From the NCBI RefSeq assembly GCF_013111185.1, contig NZ_WVRE01000001.1:372001-436000 (forward strand): DNA of 64,000 nt, read 5' to 3'. The stretch comes from Ruegeria sp. HKCCD7303 (GTDB lineage: Bacteria; Pseudomonadota; Alphaproteobacteria; Rhodobacterales; Rhodobacteraceae). The notes beneath the pieces were generated by a model that worked only from the letters and a program-made list of their open reading frames with translations, was not told where the DNA came from and did not search any database. The position numbers and the translations under genes were made by a program. Positions 45,908 through 56,200 of this stretch are shown piece by piece (position 1 is the first letter of the stretch; each line of letters starts with the position of its first letter).

Positions 45908-47361
45908 GCCTTCTTAGCCTCTTTCTTGGCGGGTTCAGCTGGTTTTTTACGCACTTTGAATTCTTCAGGAATAGGCATCCGATTGAACGCATCCAGACCT
46001 GCAATCTTGTATGCTTCGGCCAGGGTTGGATAGTTGAACGTGTTCTGAACGAAATAATCCACGGTACCCTTAAGGTTCAACACGGCCTGAGCAATGTGAA
46101 TCAGTTCGGTCGCGCCTTCGCCAACAATCTGCACACCCAAGACCCGGCGGGTTTTGAGCGAGAACAGCATTTTCAGCATCCCGTGCTCCAACCCCATGAT
46201 ATGCCCGCGCGATGTTTCGCGGAACCGGGCGACGCCGACCTCATAGGGTATACCGCGTTCCTGCAGTTCTTCTTCGGACATGCCGCAGGTTGAAATCTCG
46301 GGAACCGAGTAGATGCCGTAGGGATACCACGGGCTTTCCGGCAGTGTGGGTGTTTCAAGTGCGTGACAGGCGGCCACGCGCCCTTGTTGCAGAGACGTCG
46401 AGGCCAGAGATGGGTGCCCGATCACGTCGCCGGTCGCATAGATATGCGGCACTGCTGTCTGGTATGTCTTACGATCCACCTTGATCCGGTTGCGGTGATC
46501 TGTTTCCAGCCCAACGGCATCGAGATTGAGTTTTGATGTCGCGCCCATGCGTCCGGCAGCAAACAAAAGCATTTCTGCCCGAACATGGCGGCCGTTATCC
46601 AAAGTCACTTCCACATGTTCACCGGCATCTTCGATCTTTTCAACAGCCGAACCCAATCGCAGGTCAACGCCATTTTCTCGGATCTGATGCGTGAATTCAT
46701 GGATCAAACGGCTGTCGATGAAATCCAGAAACGTGTCGCGCGGTTCGATCAATGTCACCCTTACGTCCAGGGCCGAAAACATCGTGGCGTATTCGACCCC
46801 AATGACGCCCGCACCAATGACGACCAAGGATCGTGGAATTTCCGCCATTTCCAGAAATTCGTCACCATCGACCACGGTCTTGCCGTTGAAAGGCACATAT
46901 TCCGGGCGATAGGTTTTGGTGCCAGTTGCGATCAGGAACTTGGCAGCCGTCACCCGCGTAGTCTCGCCAGCGTCGGTCGCAACTTCGACCTCATGAGGTC
47001 CAACGAACTTGGCCAGGCCATCCAGCGTATCGACATGGTTGCGGTTGAACTGGTGTTCCAACACATCGACCTCATGATCGAGCGTCATATGCAGGCGGGC
47101 CTTAAGATCTTCGGCGCGAATCTGGTCTTTGACCCGATAGGAACGGCCGTAAAAGCTGCGTTCACGCCAGCCCGAGAGGTTCAGAACCGTTTCACGCAGG
47201 GTCTTGGACGGGATGGTGCCGGTATGAACCGAAACACCGCCGAAGCGATCCTTGCGGTCGATCACAAGAACGCGACGCTTCAGTTTACCGGCTTGAATGG
47301 CTGCTGACCGCCCCGAAGGGCCGGACCCGATGATAATCAGGTCATAGTCATATTCGCTCAT
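45904..47361 (-). CDS. sthA: Soluble pyridine nucleotide transhydrogenase
   Basis: Si-specific NAD(P)+ transhydrogenase, FAD-dependent, balancing NADPH and NADH; cytosolic. 485 residues. FAD-binding [15 protein letters not shown]; the active-site region reads [17 protein letters not shown], lacking the redox CxxxxC of disulfide reductases, exactly as in SthA. NAD-binding [14 protein letters not shown] and FAD-contact [13 protein letters not shown] are present. The Lys/Ala-rich C-terminal tail ([15 protein letters not shown]) is an extension. Confidence 0.94.
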   Translation of the reverse strand: MSEYDYDLIIIGSGPSGRSAAIQAGKLKRRVLVIDRKDRFGGVSVHTGTIPSKTLRETVLNLSGWRERSFYGRSYRVKDQIRAEDLKARLHMTLDHEVDVLEHQFNRNHVDTLDGLAKFVGPHEVEVATDAGETTRVTAAKFLIATGTKTYRPEYVPFNGKTVVDGDEFLEMAEIPRSLVVIGAGVIGVEYATMFSALDVRVTLIEPRDTFLDFIDSRLIHEFTHQIRENGVDLRLGSAVEKIEDAGEHVEVTLDNGRHVRAEMLLFAAGRMGATSKLNLDAVGLETDHRNRIKVDRKTYQTAVPHIYATGDVIGHPSLASTSLQQGRVAACHALETPTLPESPWYPYGIYSVPEISTCGMSEEELQERGIPYEVGVARFRETSRGHIMGLEHGMLKMLFSLKTRRVLGVQIVGEGATELIHIAQAVLNLKGTVDYFVQNTFNYPTLAEAYKIAGLDAFNRMPIPEEFKVRKKPAEPAKKEAKKA

Positions 47362-47364
47362 GCC

Positions 47365-48198
47365 TCAGTCTCCGTACAGCGCTTCCGCATGGAATGTGAT
47401 GTGGTCTTCCATAAATGTGGAAACGAAGAAGTACGAATGGTCATAACCGGGCTGGAAGCGATAGGTTGCCTGCTGACGGCGCTCGGCGATGGCTTGGGCC
47501 AGCGCTTCGGGGCGCAGCAGATCCATGAACTGGTCATTGGCACCGGTATCGATCAGGATCGGGCCGTCGAACCCTTTTTCCTTCATCAGTAAAGATGCAT
47601 CATGCTTGGCCCACTGGGTTTCATCACTGCCCAGATAGGCGCTTAACTGTTTGCGGCCCCAATCTGCACCCGTAGGGTTCGAAATCGGTGCAAAGGCGGA
47701 AACCGAGCGGAACCGTCCGGGCAGATTCATCGCCAAAGTCAGGGCTCCGTGACCGCCCATGGAATGCCCGGTGATGGCCTGGCGTTCGCTGTCGATTGCA
47801 AAGTTCTCAACCAGCAAGGCGGGCAGTTCTTCGGCGATGTAATCCCACATCTGGAAATGTGGGGCCCAGGGATCTTGCGTCGCGTTTACATAAAACCCTG
47901 CGCCCTGTCCCAGATCATAGTCTTCATGATCAGCGACCCCCTCGCCACGCGGCGAGGTATCGGGGAATACAACGGCGATCCCTTGTTCTGCCGCCCAAGC
48001 CTGCGCACCGGCTTTGGTCATCGCGTTTTCATGCGTGCAGGTCAGCCCGGAAAGGTACCACAAGATCGGAACCGGTCCGTCCTTTGCCTCGGCGGGAAGA
48101 AAAAGGCCAAAGGTCATGTCGCATTGGCAAGCCGAAGAGGCATGGCGGTATACGCGCTGCACTCCGCCAAAACAGGCGTTTTCCGAGAGGGTTTCCAT
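47365..48198 (-). CDS. fghA: S-formylglutathione hydrolase
   Basis: Esterase-D family serine hydrolase completing glutathione-dependent formaldehyde oxidation to formate; cytosolic, 277 residues. Nucleophile serine in GHSMGGHGALT; LYWLSGLTCTHEN-like block reads WYLSGLTCTHENAMTKAG; catalytic Asp/His in the GANDQF and GYDHSYFF segments. Formaldehyde would come from C1 or methylated-compound metabolism common in roseobacters. No glutathione-dependent formaldehyde dehydrogenase gene is next to it. Confidence 0.95.
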   Translation of the reverse strand: METLSENACFGGVQRVYRHASSACQCDMTFGLFLPAEAKDGPVPILWYLSGLTCTHENAMTKAGAQAWAAEQGIAVVFPDTSPRGEGVADHEDYDLGQGAGFYVNATQDPWAPHFQMWDYIAEELPALLVENFAIDSERQAITGHSMGGHGALTLAMNLPGRFRSVSAFAPISNPTGADWGRKQLSAYLGSDETQWAKHDASLLMKEKGFDGPILIDTGANDQFMDLLRPEALAQAIAERRQQATYRFQPGYDHSYFFVSTFMEDHITFHAEALYGD

Positions 48199-48274
48199 CA
48201 GGCATAGTCCTTACATTCGAGTCGCGACATGGCTAACGATCCAAAGACGCCGCGTAAAGTCCGACCACCTTCGG

Positions 48275-48300
48275 CAAGAGTATTTTTCGAAATGCTGAAG
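48275..48300 (+). repeat. Extragenic repeat related to 41668-41714
   Basis: Reads AAGAGTATTTTTCGAAAT then GCTGAAG, similar to AAAGTATTTCGAGCCAGG then TGAAG at 41690-41668 on the minus strand. Lies directly after the stop of the AEC transporter gene. Confidence 0.4.
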
Positions 48301-48301
48301 G

Positions 48302-49231
48302 TCAAAGACCGCTCAGCCAGGTGATGACCAGCGGCACGGTCAGGATGCTGGCAACCGTCGAAAGAAGAATGGCGGCCGAAGCCCTGTGTGGGGCTACCCC
48401 GTAATGTGCCGCCAACATGTAAACATTACCTGCTACCGGCAAAGCGGCGGCCGCGATTGCAACCGTGGCCGAAAAGGTATCAATCGGCACCAGCCAGATC
48501 AGTGCAACCGCAACACAGGCTGGGTGAATCACCAGTTTACAAAAGCTCAACCAAACGGCGATTTCGACACGTTCAGCAGATTTGTCGGCTAGTGACGCTC
48601 CGATGGCAAACAACGCACCCGGGGTAGCAGCACCGCCAAGAATGGTTAGAAAATCATACAAAGGTACAGGGACCGGGATTTCCATCGATGACCAGAGCAA
48701 TCCCGCCGAGATGGACACAATCATCGGGTTTTTGAGTAACCCAAGCCCAATCAGTTTTAAGGTTGCGGGGGTCAACTTGCCATCGCGGCCTCCGTTAATC
48801 AGGATCACGATGAGGGACGAAAAAACAACCAGGTCCACTGTCAGGACCACCATTACCGGTCCGATCGCAGCCTCGCTGAACAAAAGCGCCAGCATGGGCA
48901 GCCCCAAAAAGCCAACATTGCCGATAGCTGCGCATTGTGCCTCGACGGCTGCCGTTGGAACATCCAGCCCGCGCATCCATGCGACACAGGTCGCCAGAGC
49001 ATACACTGCTATTGTGCCGATCAAATACCCAACGACGAGGCGCGCATTGAAGATTTCGGCAAAAGGCAAAGTGGCCGCAAAGCGAAACAGCATAGCTGAC
49101 AGAGCAAAGAAGAAGACGAATTTGGTCAGATAGGCGGTGGCCTCGGCAGTGAAAAACCGCGTGCGCCCCGCCCAGTATCCCAGGCCGATTATCGCAAAAA
49201 AGGGTAGGGTGCGCAGAAAGACATCGACCAT
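48302..49231 (-). CDS. AEC family transporter
   Basis: Inner-membrane carrier of 309 residues with about ten hydrophobic segments, of the auxin-efflux/malate permease superfamily (Mem_trans domain). Typical signatures: GYWAGRTRFFTAEATAYLTK at the N-terminus, GNVGFLGLPMLALLF and the late VAGNVYMLAAHYGVA. Members move dicarboxylates or other organic acids. Divergent from a TetR gene, which likely controls it. Confidence 0.9.
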   Translation of the reverse strand: MVDVFLRTLPFFAIIGLGYWAGRTRFFTAEATAYLTKFVFFFALSAMLFRFAATLPFAEIFNARLVVGYLIGTIAVYALATCVAWMRGLDVPTAAVEAQCAAIGNVGFLGLPMLALLFSEAAIGPVMVVLTVDLVVFSSLIVILINGGRDGKLTPATLKLIGLGLLKNPMIVSISAGLLWSSMEIPVPVPLYDFLTILGGAATPGALFAIGASLADKSAERVEIAVWLSFCKLVIHPACVAVALIWLVPIDTFSATVAIAAAALPVAGNVYMLAAHYGVAPHRASAAILLSTVASILTVPLVITWLSGL

Positions 49232-49320
49232 GGATCGACTCCTAGCATGGTTTGTCTTCGCTGCAAGTCGGTGGCCTCGCAGAGCGAGCGGAAGGTTCGA
49301 CTAAGACGGAGTCCGAAAAT

Positions 49321-49360
49321 CGTTGTATCTGAACCGAGCGGTTTATAAACTGGTACAACG
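49321..49360. promoter_or_regulatory. Candidate TetR operator, nested dyads
   Basis: Outer arms CGTTGTA (49321-49327) and TACAACG (49354-49360) are perfect complements; between them lies the palindrome AACCG-AG-CGGTT (49332-49343). The block ends 18 bases before the tetR start, in the gap between the divergent AEC and tetR genes. TetR proteins typically bind such dyads; binding here is inference. Confidence 0.5.
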
Positions 49361-49378
49361 TTCAATCCCGGAGATGAC

Positions 49379-50011
49379 ATGACCCAGACCGCCACCATCC
49401 TGCGCACAGGCCGTAAGTTTGATCAGGTTTTGCGCGGGGCCCGAGAGGTTTTCATGGCGGACGGGTTTGAAGGCGCAAGTGTAGACGACATTGCCCGCGC
49501 TGCCGGTGTGTCGAAAGCAACTCTGTACAGCTATTTTCCGGACAAGCGCCTTTTGTTCATGGAAGTGGCGCAAAACGAATGTCGACTGATGTCTGAGCGC
49601 ATTCTTTCAATGATTGATGAGACCAAACCTGCGCGTGAAGTCCTGCAGATCGCCGCCACGCAGCTTACGGCCTTTCTTGTATCCGAATTCGCACAGCAAG
49701 TGTTTCGGATTTGTGTTGCCGAGCGGGATCGGTTCCCCGAACTGGGCCGTGCCTTTTACGAGGCCGGACCGCAGAACGGTCAAAGACAAATGGCAGCGTA
49801 CCTCGAAAAAGCGGTGTCCAAGGGAGAGCTGTGTATCGAGGATGTGCAGATTGCAGCGGAACAATTCTCGGAATTGTGCAAGGTGCGCATCTGGTCGCGC
49901 GCTGCATTTGGTATTCAAAACTGCTTTCGCCAAGACGAAATCGATGAAATTGCGACGCAGGCTGTGGACATGTTTATGGCTAACTACGGGTGCGGACCGT
50001 CGAAAAAGTGA
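49379..50011 (+). CDS. TetR family transcriptional regulator
   Basis: 210 residues. N-terminal helix-turn-helix (VFMADGFEGASVDDIARAAG then VSKATLYSYFPDKRLLFMEV) and an AcrR-type C-terminal ligand domain (ERILSMIDETKPAREVLQIA). It is divergent from the AEC transporter and probably represses it; ligand unknown. Confidence 0.92.
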   Translation: MTQTATILRTGRKFDQVLRGAREVFMADGFEGASVDDIARAAGVSKATLYSYFPDKRLLFMEVAQNECRLMSERILSMIDETKPAREVLQIAATQLTAFLVSEFAQQVFRICVAERDRFPELGRAFYEAGPQNGQRQMAAYLEKAVSKGELCIEDVQIAAEQFSELCKVRIWSRAAFGIQNCFRQDEIDEIATQAVDMFMANYGCGPSKK

Positions 50012-50103
50012 TGGCCAACGCCCTGAACAGGACGTCGACCATCGTTCACTCACCAAAACACTCGATACAGATAAGCTTAATTCCAAAAGCCTTTTGAAAT
50101 CCT

Positions 50104-51474
50104 TTACTCGATAAATGTTCGCGCCAAGCGATCACTTATGGGCTGCGCCAAAAAGGCAATTACTGCGCGCTCACCAGTGGTTACAAAAAGGTCTGCAGGC
50201 ATTCCGGGCACCAGGTCCAGTGCCGCAACCTCGTCAGATTGCTGATCGTCCAGTTTGACCCGCGCTTTGTAGTAGGCTTCGCCGGTCCGTTCATCTTCCA
50301 ACGCGTCGGCCGAGATATCAAAAATGGCGCCCTGCGCTTCGGGAACGTCGGCCTGGGCGAAGGCAGACATACGAATACGCGTGGCTTGTCCGACCTTCAG
50401 CTTGTCGATATCGCCTGGTTTCACACGTGCTTCGACAATCAACTCTTGATCGGCGGGCACGATTTCCATGATGTGTTCACCGGGCCTTATCACCCCGCCC
50501 GTGGTTGACGCAGCAAGGTTTACAACCCGACCGCTGGTTGGTGCTAGGATCTCGATCCGCTTGCGGCGCTCCACAACACCGGCAAATTGCGGACGCAAGA
50601 GGTCAAGCTGTGCATCGACAACGGCCAACTCACCTGCAAGGACTTCATCCCTCAGCTTTTGCCGACTGATCATTGTCAATTTCAACTCGCTGACCTGGTT
50701 TTCCGCCTGGGCAATCTGTGTCCGAAGCGAAGCATCGGCGCCCGAAAGCCGTTCAACCTCGATCTGCCGCGCACTAACCCGTGTGACCGCAACCAAGCCC
50801 TTGTCCAAAAGGGTCCGCAAGCCTTCCAGCTCTGTCTGCGTGATGGCCATCTGGTTCTGCGTGCTGATCCGTTGCTCGTTGAGGCCATCGATTTGATCGC
50901 GAAGCGCCGAAATACGTTGCGCGTTGATTTCCGCCTCGGTCGCGCGAGCGCGGTATTCGGCATCAAACAGTTGCTTTTGCGTCAGAAAAGCAGAGGCCCA
51001 GTGCACGCGGCTCATACCTTGTTCAAAGCGCTGAAACGCTTGGGATTCGTCAAACCGTGTCTGCCCTTTCATCTGCGCGATCAGCCTGGCGCGGCGTACA
51101 GAAAGTTCGCCGATTTGGCTGCCCAGGACGTTCAGATCAACGTCGATTTCGGTGCTGTCCAAGCGGATCAGCGGTTGTCCCTGTTCAACAAACGCGCCAT
51201 CGGTGACCAGAATGGACCGTATGATCCCACCATCCAGATGCTCGACGGTTTTGCGGTCTCCTTCAACGACGAAGGATGCAGGGGCCACAACAGCACCGTC
51301 AAGTTTGGATGCGAACGCCCAGTAGATGCTTCCGCCGACAAAGGCCACCAGCGTGAAGAGACCAACCAGAACATATAGTCGAATACCGGTTGTAGCTTCA
51401 GACATGTCAACAACTTGCGCATCATGAAGATCGGGCGCGGTGTTGTTCGAAGTATAGGGAACGATCCGGGTCAT
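50104..51474 (-). CDS. HlyD family type I secretion periplasmic adaptor
   Basis: Membrane-fusion protein of the type I secretion system, 456 residues. One N-terminal membrane helix (YVLVGLFTLVAFVGGSIYWA), a lipoyl-like half motif (IIRSILVTDGAFVEQGQPL), long coiled coils (about 110-290), and the C-terminal HlyD signature (YYKARVKLDD then LVPGMPADLFVTTGERAV). It links the ABC exporter to an outer-membrane TolC protein, which is not encoded in this window. Overlaps the exporter gene by four bases (ATGA). Confidence 0.95.
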   Translation of the reverse strand: MTRIVPYTSNNTAPDLHDAQVVDMSEATTGIRLYVLVGLFTLVAFVGGSIYWAFASKLDGAVVAPASFVVEGDRKTVEHLDGGIIRSILVTDGAFVEQGQPLIRLDSTEIDVDLNVLGSQIGELSVRRARLIAQMKGQTRFDESQAFQRFEQGMSRVHWASAFLTQKQLFDAEYRARATEAEINAQRISALRDQIDGLNEQRISTQNQMAITQTELEGLRTLLDKGLVAVTRVSARQIEVERLSGADASLRTQIAQAENQVSELKLTMISRQKLRDEVLAGELAVVDAQLDLLRPQFAGVVERRKRIEILAPTSGRVVNLAASTTGGVIRPGEHIMEIVPADQELIVEARVKPGDIDKLKVGQATRIRMSAFAQADVPEAQGAIFDISADALEDERTGEAYYKARVKLDDQQSDEVAALDLVPGMPADLFVTTGERAVIAFLAQPISDRLARTFIE

Positions 51475-53231
51475 TGGGCGGCTCCTTTAATGCGGGTGTT
51501 TTCTGAAAGGCGAAGGGCGGGCTTGCCAGATGCAGCGCGTTGCGCGGACGATTTAAGTACGTTTTGAGTTTTGACCTTCAATACGTCGCCCTTGTCGCCG
51601 AATTGGGTTTGGGATCCGTTGCGAAGTACCATGACCTTGTTGGCGGCCTGCAAGGTGGCCGGGCGGTGGGTCATCACGATACTGATTGAGCCCCTGGCCT
51701 GAGCTGCAAGAATGGCGTCGCGCAACGCTTTTTCGCCATCGGCATCCAGATCCGAGTTCGGCTCATCCAGCACCAACACAAACGGTTCACCATAAAGCGC
51801 CCGGGCCAGAGCAAGACGCTGTCGCTGTCCGCCAGACAAGAAAAACCCTTTGCCAATGCGCGTTTCATACCCATCAGGCAAGCCGCTGATCAGCTCATGC
51901 AATCCGGCCTCGCGAGCAGCGCGCAGCACCTCAGCGTCGTCGATGAACATTGCAAAGCGACCGATGTTTTCGCGGATGGTGCCGTCAAACAGTTCTACGT
52001 CCTGCGGCAGATATCCGATCTGCTTGCCCAGATCTTCTTGGTTCCATTTCGACATTGGGCTGCTGTCAAGCAAAACCTCACCGCGCTGCGGGTGCCAAAT
52101 CCCGGCCAACATCTTACCCAGCGTTGTTTTGCCGGATCCACTGGGGCCGATAATCGCCAACACATCACCCGCTGACAGGTTGAAATCAATGCCGCGAAGT
52201 GTGGCATTAACTGCACGTGGCGGGGCCGCCTGTGCGATTTTCACATCCAAAGATTTGAACGCACGGGGCAGGTGCAGATTGGCGGGTTTTTCTGCGAATT
52301 CTTCGGTCAGTTTGGTAATCTTTGTATATGAGCCGCGTGCCGCCAGAAAAGTGCGCCATTGCCCAATCAACTGATCGATTGGGGCCAGTGCACGGGCCAG
52401 TACGATCGTGGCCGCAATCATGACACCAGCCGTGGTTTCACCCGTGATGGCCAGTGCCGCGCCAAGGCCAAGCGCCGCAGATTGCAGCCCCATGCGCAGT
52501 GTCTTGGACATGACCGAAAAACTAGCAATCCGGTCAGCAACACGGGCCTTCTGGCGATGCGCATCAACCTGAAGGGCCGTCCAGCGCCGAACCAGATCGG
52601 ACTTCATGCCCAGAGCATGGACCAGTTCGGCATTGTTGTCCCCGGTTCGAAACAACGCGTCCGAGCGCCCACGGGCCTCTGCGGCCTGCTGCATCGGTTG
52701 ATGTGCACGGGCATTGTTAATCAGGGCCATCGCGGTCAGCGTCAGGGCTCCGGCCAATCCGAGCAGCCCGAGAAGGGGATGCAGAACATACAAAACCAAC
52801 AGGTAAATCGGTATCCAAGGGGCATCGAAAAAGGCGGTCAGGGTTGTACCCGAGATGAACTCGCGAAACCCGTTCACGTCTTCAACGAGATTGTCGCCCG
52901 CAGCGGCTTCACCCTGTACCCGGCGTTTCATGGCGGCCCCAAGAACGGGGGCGCCAACATTCATTTCGAACCGGGCCGCAAGCCTGCCCAGAATACGCAT
53001 CCGGATCAGATCAAGGCAGGCGATCACCGCGAAGACGCCCGCCAACAGCAACGACAGGGCGATCAACGTGTCAGCATTCTGGCTGGTCAGCACGCGGTCA
53101 TAGACTTGGAGCATATAGATTGGTCCGGCCAGCATCAGCAGGTTCAGAAACAGGCTAAAGAAGGCGACCGCAACAAATCCTTTGCGCAGCGACCCCCAAG
53201 CGGCTTTGACGGGATTGGTTTTCTGCAACAT
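51471..53231 (-). CDS. Type I secretion system ABC permease/ATPase (PrtD-like)
   Basis: Exporter that drives secretion of the upstream-encoded RTX protein, 586 residues. Six-helix membrane domain, then an ATPase with Walker A IGPSGSGKTTLGKML, Q-loop GYLPQDVELF, signature LSGGQRQRLALARAL, Walker B VLVLDEPNSDLD and the switch MTHRP; all intact. No N-terminal C39 peptidase or peptidase-like domain, so the substrate has an uncleaved C-terminal signal. ATG at 53231 has AAAGGA 8 bases upstream; a longer in-frame reading to 53273 crosses the terminator stem and is rejected. Confidence 0.95.
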   Translation of the reverse strand: MLQKTNPVKAAWGSLRKGFVAVAFFSLFLNLLMLAGPIYMLQVYDRVLTSQNADTLIALSLLLAGVFAVIACLDLIRMRILGRLAARFEMNVGAPVLGAAMKRRVQGEAAAGDNLVEDVNGFREFISGTTLTAFFDAPWIPIYLLVLYVLHPLLGLLGLAGALTLTAMALINNARAHQPMQQAAEARGRSDALFRTGDNNAELVHALGMKSDLVRRWTALQVDAHRQKARVADRIASFSVMSKTLRMGLQSAALGLGAALAITGETTAGVMIAATIVLARALAPIDQLIGQWRTFLAARGSYTKITKLTEEFAEKPANLHLPRAFKSLDVKIAQAAPPRAVNATLRGIDFNLSAGDVLAIIGPSGSGKTTLGKMLAGIWHPQRGEVLLDSSPMSKWNQEDLGKQIGYLPQDVELFDGTIRENIGRFAMFIDDAEVLRAAREAGLHELISGLPDGYETRIGKGFFLSGGQRQRLALARALYGEPFVLVLDEPNSDLDADGEKALRDAILAAQARGSISIVMTHRPATLQAANKVMVLRNGSQTQFGDKGDVLKVKTQNVLKSSAQRAASGKPALRLSENTRIKGAAQ

Positions 53232-53254
53232 CGTGTTGATCCTTTCCGGTTTGG

Positions 53255-53282
53255 AAAAACGGGGCGACCTCAAGCCGCCCCG
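53255..53282 (-). terminator. Intrinsic terminator/attenuator inside the secretion operon
   Basis: On the minus strand CGGGGCG (53282-53276) and CGCCCCG (53266-53260) form a 7-base GC stem with a 9-base loop, then TTTTT. It lies between the RTX gene stop and the exporter's ribosome site, so most transcripts would end after the substrate gene and a minority would read through to the exporter genes. Confidence 0.8.
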
Positions 53283-53294
53283 CCTATTGCTTGC

Positions 53295-56200
53295 TTAAGC
53301 GACGAAATCGTCTTCGCTCAGGTCAGCTGAGTTGATGCCGGCCAGACGGACCGAACCTTCGTTTCCGAAGCTGATCACCGCATCGTCACCGTCTTGGGCC
53401 ACGTTGACTTGGTTGCCAAAATCGGATCCGAAATCACCGAATTGCAGCTGATCCCGACCAATTTCAAAATCCTCGATGGTGTCATTTCCGAAGTTCGTGC
53501 CAAACTGGAACGTATCCGCGCCTTCACCACCGATCAGGACGTCGTCACCGCCTTCACCATTCAGCAGGTCATCACCGTCCGCACCGTTCAGCACATTGGT
53601 CTGATCGCTGCCGATGATCACGTCGCCATCATCGGACCCAATAACGTTTTCAATGGAGCGCAGGATGTCGGTTTCAATCTGGTTTTCGATGACGTCCTGC
53701 CCAATGACACCGGTGCCACCTTCAGCATTCACGTCCAGCGTGGCCCCTGCATCCACCAGCGTATCCTGCACGACCGGTCCGTTCTGACCAGCAGGTGCAT
53801 TGTGCAGATGGATGGCCGACACGACGCCAGGGATCGGAGTGTTCAGGTCAGCTTCGTTCAGCCCCACAACGCTCAGTTCACTTGAATACGTGACTTCGCC
53901 GGTGGCCAGGTTCTGAGTGATCACAACAGTTGCGTCACCTGTGGCTTCGCTGTCCGAAGTTGGCCCAGGTTCCTGCGCTGCATCCAAACCACCACTGAGG
54001 GTCACTGTGCGAATACCGTGTTCCGTCAAGTCGCTGTCGACCAGCAATTGGCCACGGATTTCACCACCGGGGAAGTCCGCGGTATGGATGTTATAGTACA
54101 GGTTGCCCTGAGCCGCCTGTTCGACAAAAGCCGCACCATCGGTGATGTTTGATCCGAACTGATCCGGCGCAGCAACGACTGCATTCTCAATAGACACGTT
54201 GAACCCGGTGTCACGTGTGGCCGTGCCATTGCCGTTGGCGTCCAGACGAACTTCGACCGCAACATCCAGCTCCGACAAGTCCGCAGTGTCGTTGCCGTCG
54301 CCACCGTCGATGAAGTCATTGCCCAGACCACCGGTCAGAACGTTGTCTGCATCGCCGGCGATCAGAACATCATCGCCAGCGCCACCGTCGATGTTGCCAT
54401 TGGTGGTGCCCAGATCGACAAAGATATCGTCGCCAGCGCTCAGCAGAACATTGCCGTTGATCACACCTGCGTCGTCGTTGACGATTGTAACAGTGCCTGC
54501 ATCTGAAGCGTCGATGGCATTGACCGTGCCAAGGATCTCGCCCTCGTTTAGGATTGCACCCAGCAGGTTCAGACCGCCATCGACGCGGATACCAGCGGCA
54601 GCATCCGAGTCTTCGGACCCGGCAATCAGACCTTCGTTGACCACAACACCCGCAAAAGAGGCGTCATCCTGGCTGGTGAACAGGCGCAGACCGTCCCCGA
54701 CCTGGTTGCCTTCAACCGCGTCGCCACGACCTTGCAGCGTACCTTCGTTCACAACAACCGCCGAGACAACGTTGCCCGACACGTCACCGGTTTGCAGAGA
54801 TACGGCAGAACCATTGTTGCCTTCGCCCGCATCCACCAAGCCGGTGTTTGTGAACGCATAGTTATCGGCTGTGCCATCCGCATAAACAGTGCCATTGCGC
54901 TGGTTTCCGGTGCCAAGGATTTCGCCTTCGTTGAGCACCTCAAGCCCAACGCCATCGATGTTCAGCGCGCGACTGTCTGACGTGACAAGGCCACGGTTAA
55001 CGAACGATCCGCCGGAATGGTCACCGGTTCCAAAGTAGACGCCGTTCTGACCGCCTGCGAACACACCAGTTTCTTCATTGATCAACTGGCCCTGGAAATT
55101 AACATTGTTCACAGCTCGGAATGCGCCAACAGTGCCATTTGCGCCTTCAGATGTGACGCTACCACTGTTGATGATGTTCCCTGTGAACGAGGCAGGCGCA
55201 AAGCCACCCTCCTGACGCACACCTTCCAGACGAATGCCGTCGCCCGCCGTACCCAGCGCCGCACCCGCGTTACCACGACCGGCGATGACGCCTGCGTTCT
55301 CGATTTCAATGTCACCATTGCCTTCTTCGGCCAGCGATAGCGAGATGCCCGCGCCGTTGTTGTGCTCCCCCGCGTCAATCGTGCCTGTTGCCAGATTGTT
55401 GATCGAATAATCACGCGCTGTGTCGTCGGCGTAGATCGTTCCGTTGCGCTGGTCACCGGTACCAAGAACATCACCGCCGTTGATCAGGTCGACGCCAGAT
55501 CCGTCGATGTTAACCGCGCGACTGCCGGATTGGATGGTGCCAAAGTTCAGCACGTCCAGATCATGTTCACCATTGCCAATGTAAAGGCCGTTGCGAGGGC
55601 CTTCGATCACACCGGTTGAGGTGTTCAAGATCTCACCTTCGGCATTTGCGCCATCTGCGATGCGGATTCCGGCAGCTGTGCCCTGATTGCTTTCGGTCGA
55701 GATCAGGCCGCTGTTTATGATCTCAGTTTCCAGGATGGTGCCTTCAGCGCCGTCGTCGATCCGGACACCGTCGCCCGCCAGCGGGGTGTTGGCAGCCGCC
55801 TGACCGCGGCCCTGAATGGTCGCACCAAAGGCGTTGAACACGTCGGTTTCCACGCGGTCACCGGTTTCATCACCGATCTGCAGGGAAACACCTGCGCCCT
55901 GGTTGCCTTCGCCTGCATCAATCGTACCGCCGGTGAAGTTCGAGATCGAGACGTCCTCGGCCGTCGAGTTGGTGTAGATGGTACCATTGCGCTGGTCGCC
56001 AGTGCCGACGATGTCGCCAAAGTTGCGCACATCGATGCCCTGACCTTGAATGTCGACAGCACGGCTGTCGGAAGATATGACGCCGCCACGGAAGTTGTCC
56101 AGGCTGCCCGAGCTTTCGGCACCAGCAAACTGCACGCCGTTAAACTCACCCGCGATTTCGCCGAAATTGCGAACCGCAGCGCTTCCGGTGACTTGGACAC

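Noticed and set aside
52359-53330. 323-codon plus frame opposite the secretion ATPase
   Set aside because: Gln/Arg-rich shadow of a certain gene with no family resemblance.
54880-56006. Regular DNA repetition that could suggest a CRISPR or satellite array
   Set aside because: The repetition is coding, in frame, and 540-550 bases apart; it encodes protein modules. No CRISPR-like array was seen anywhere in the window.
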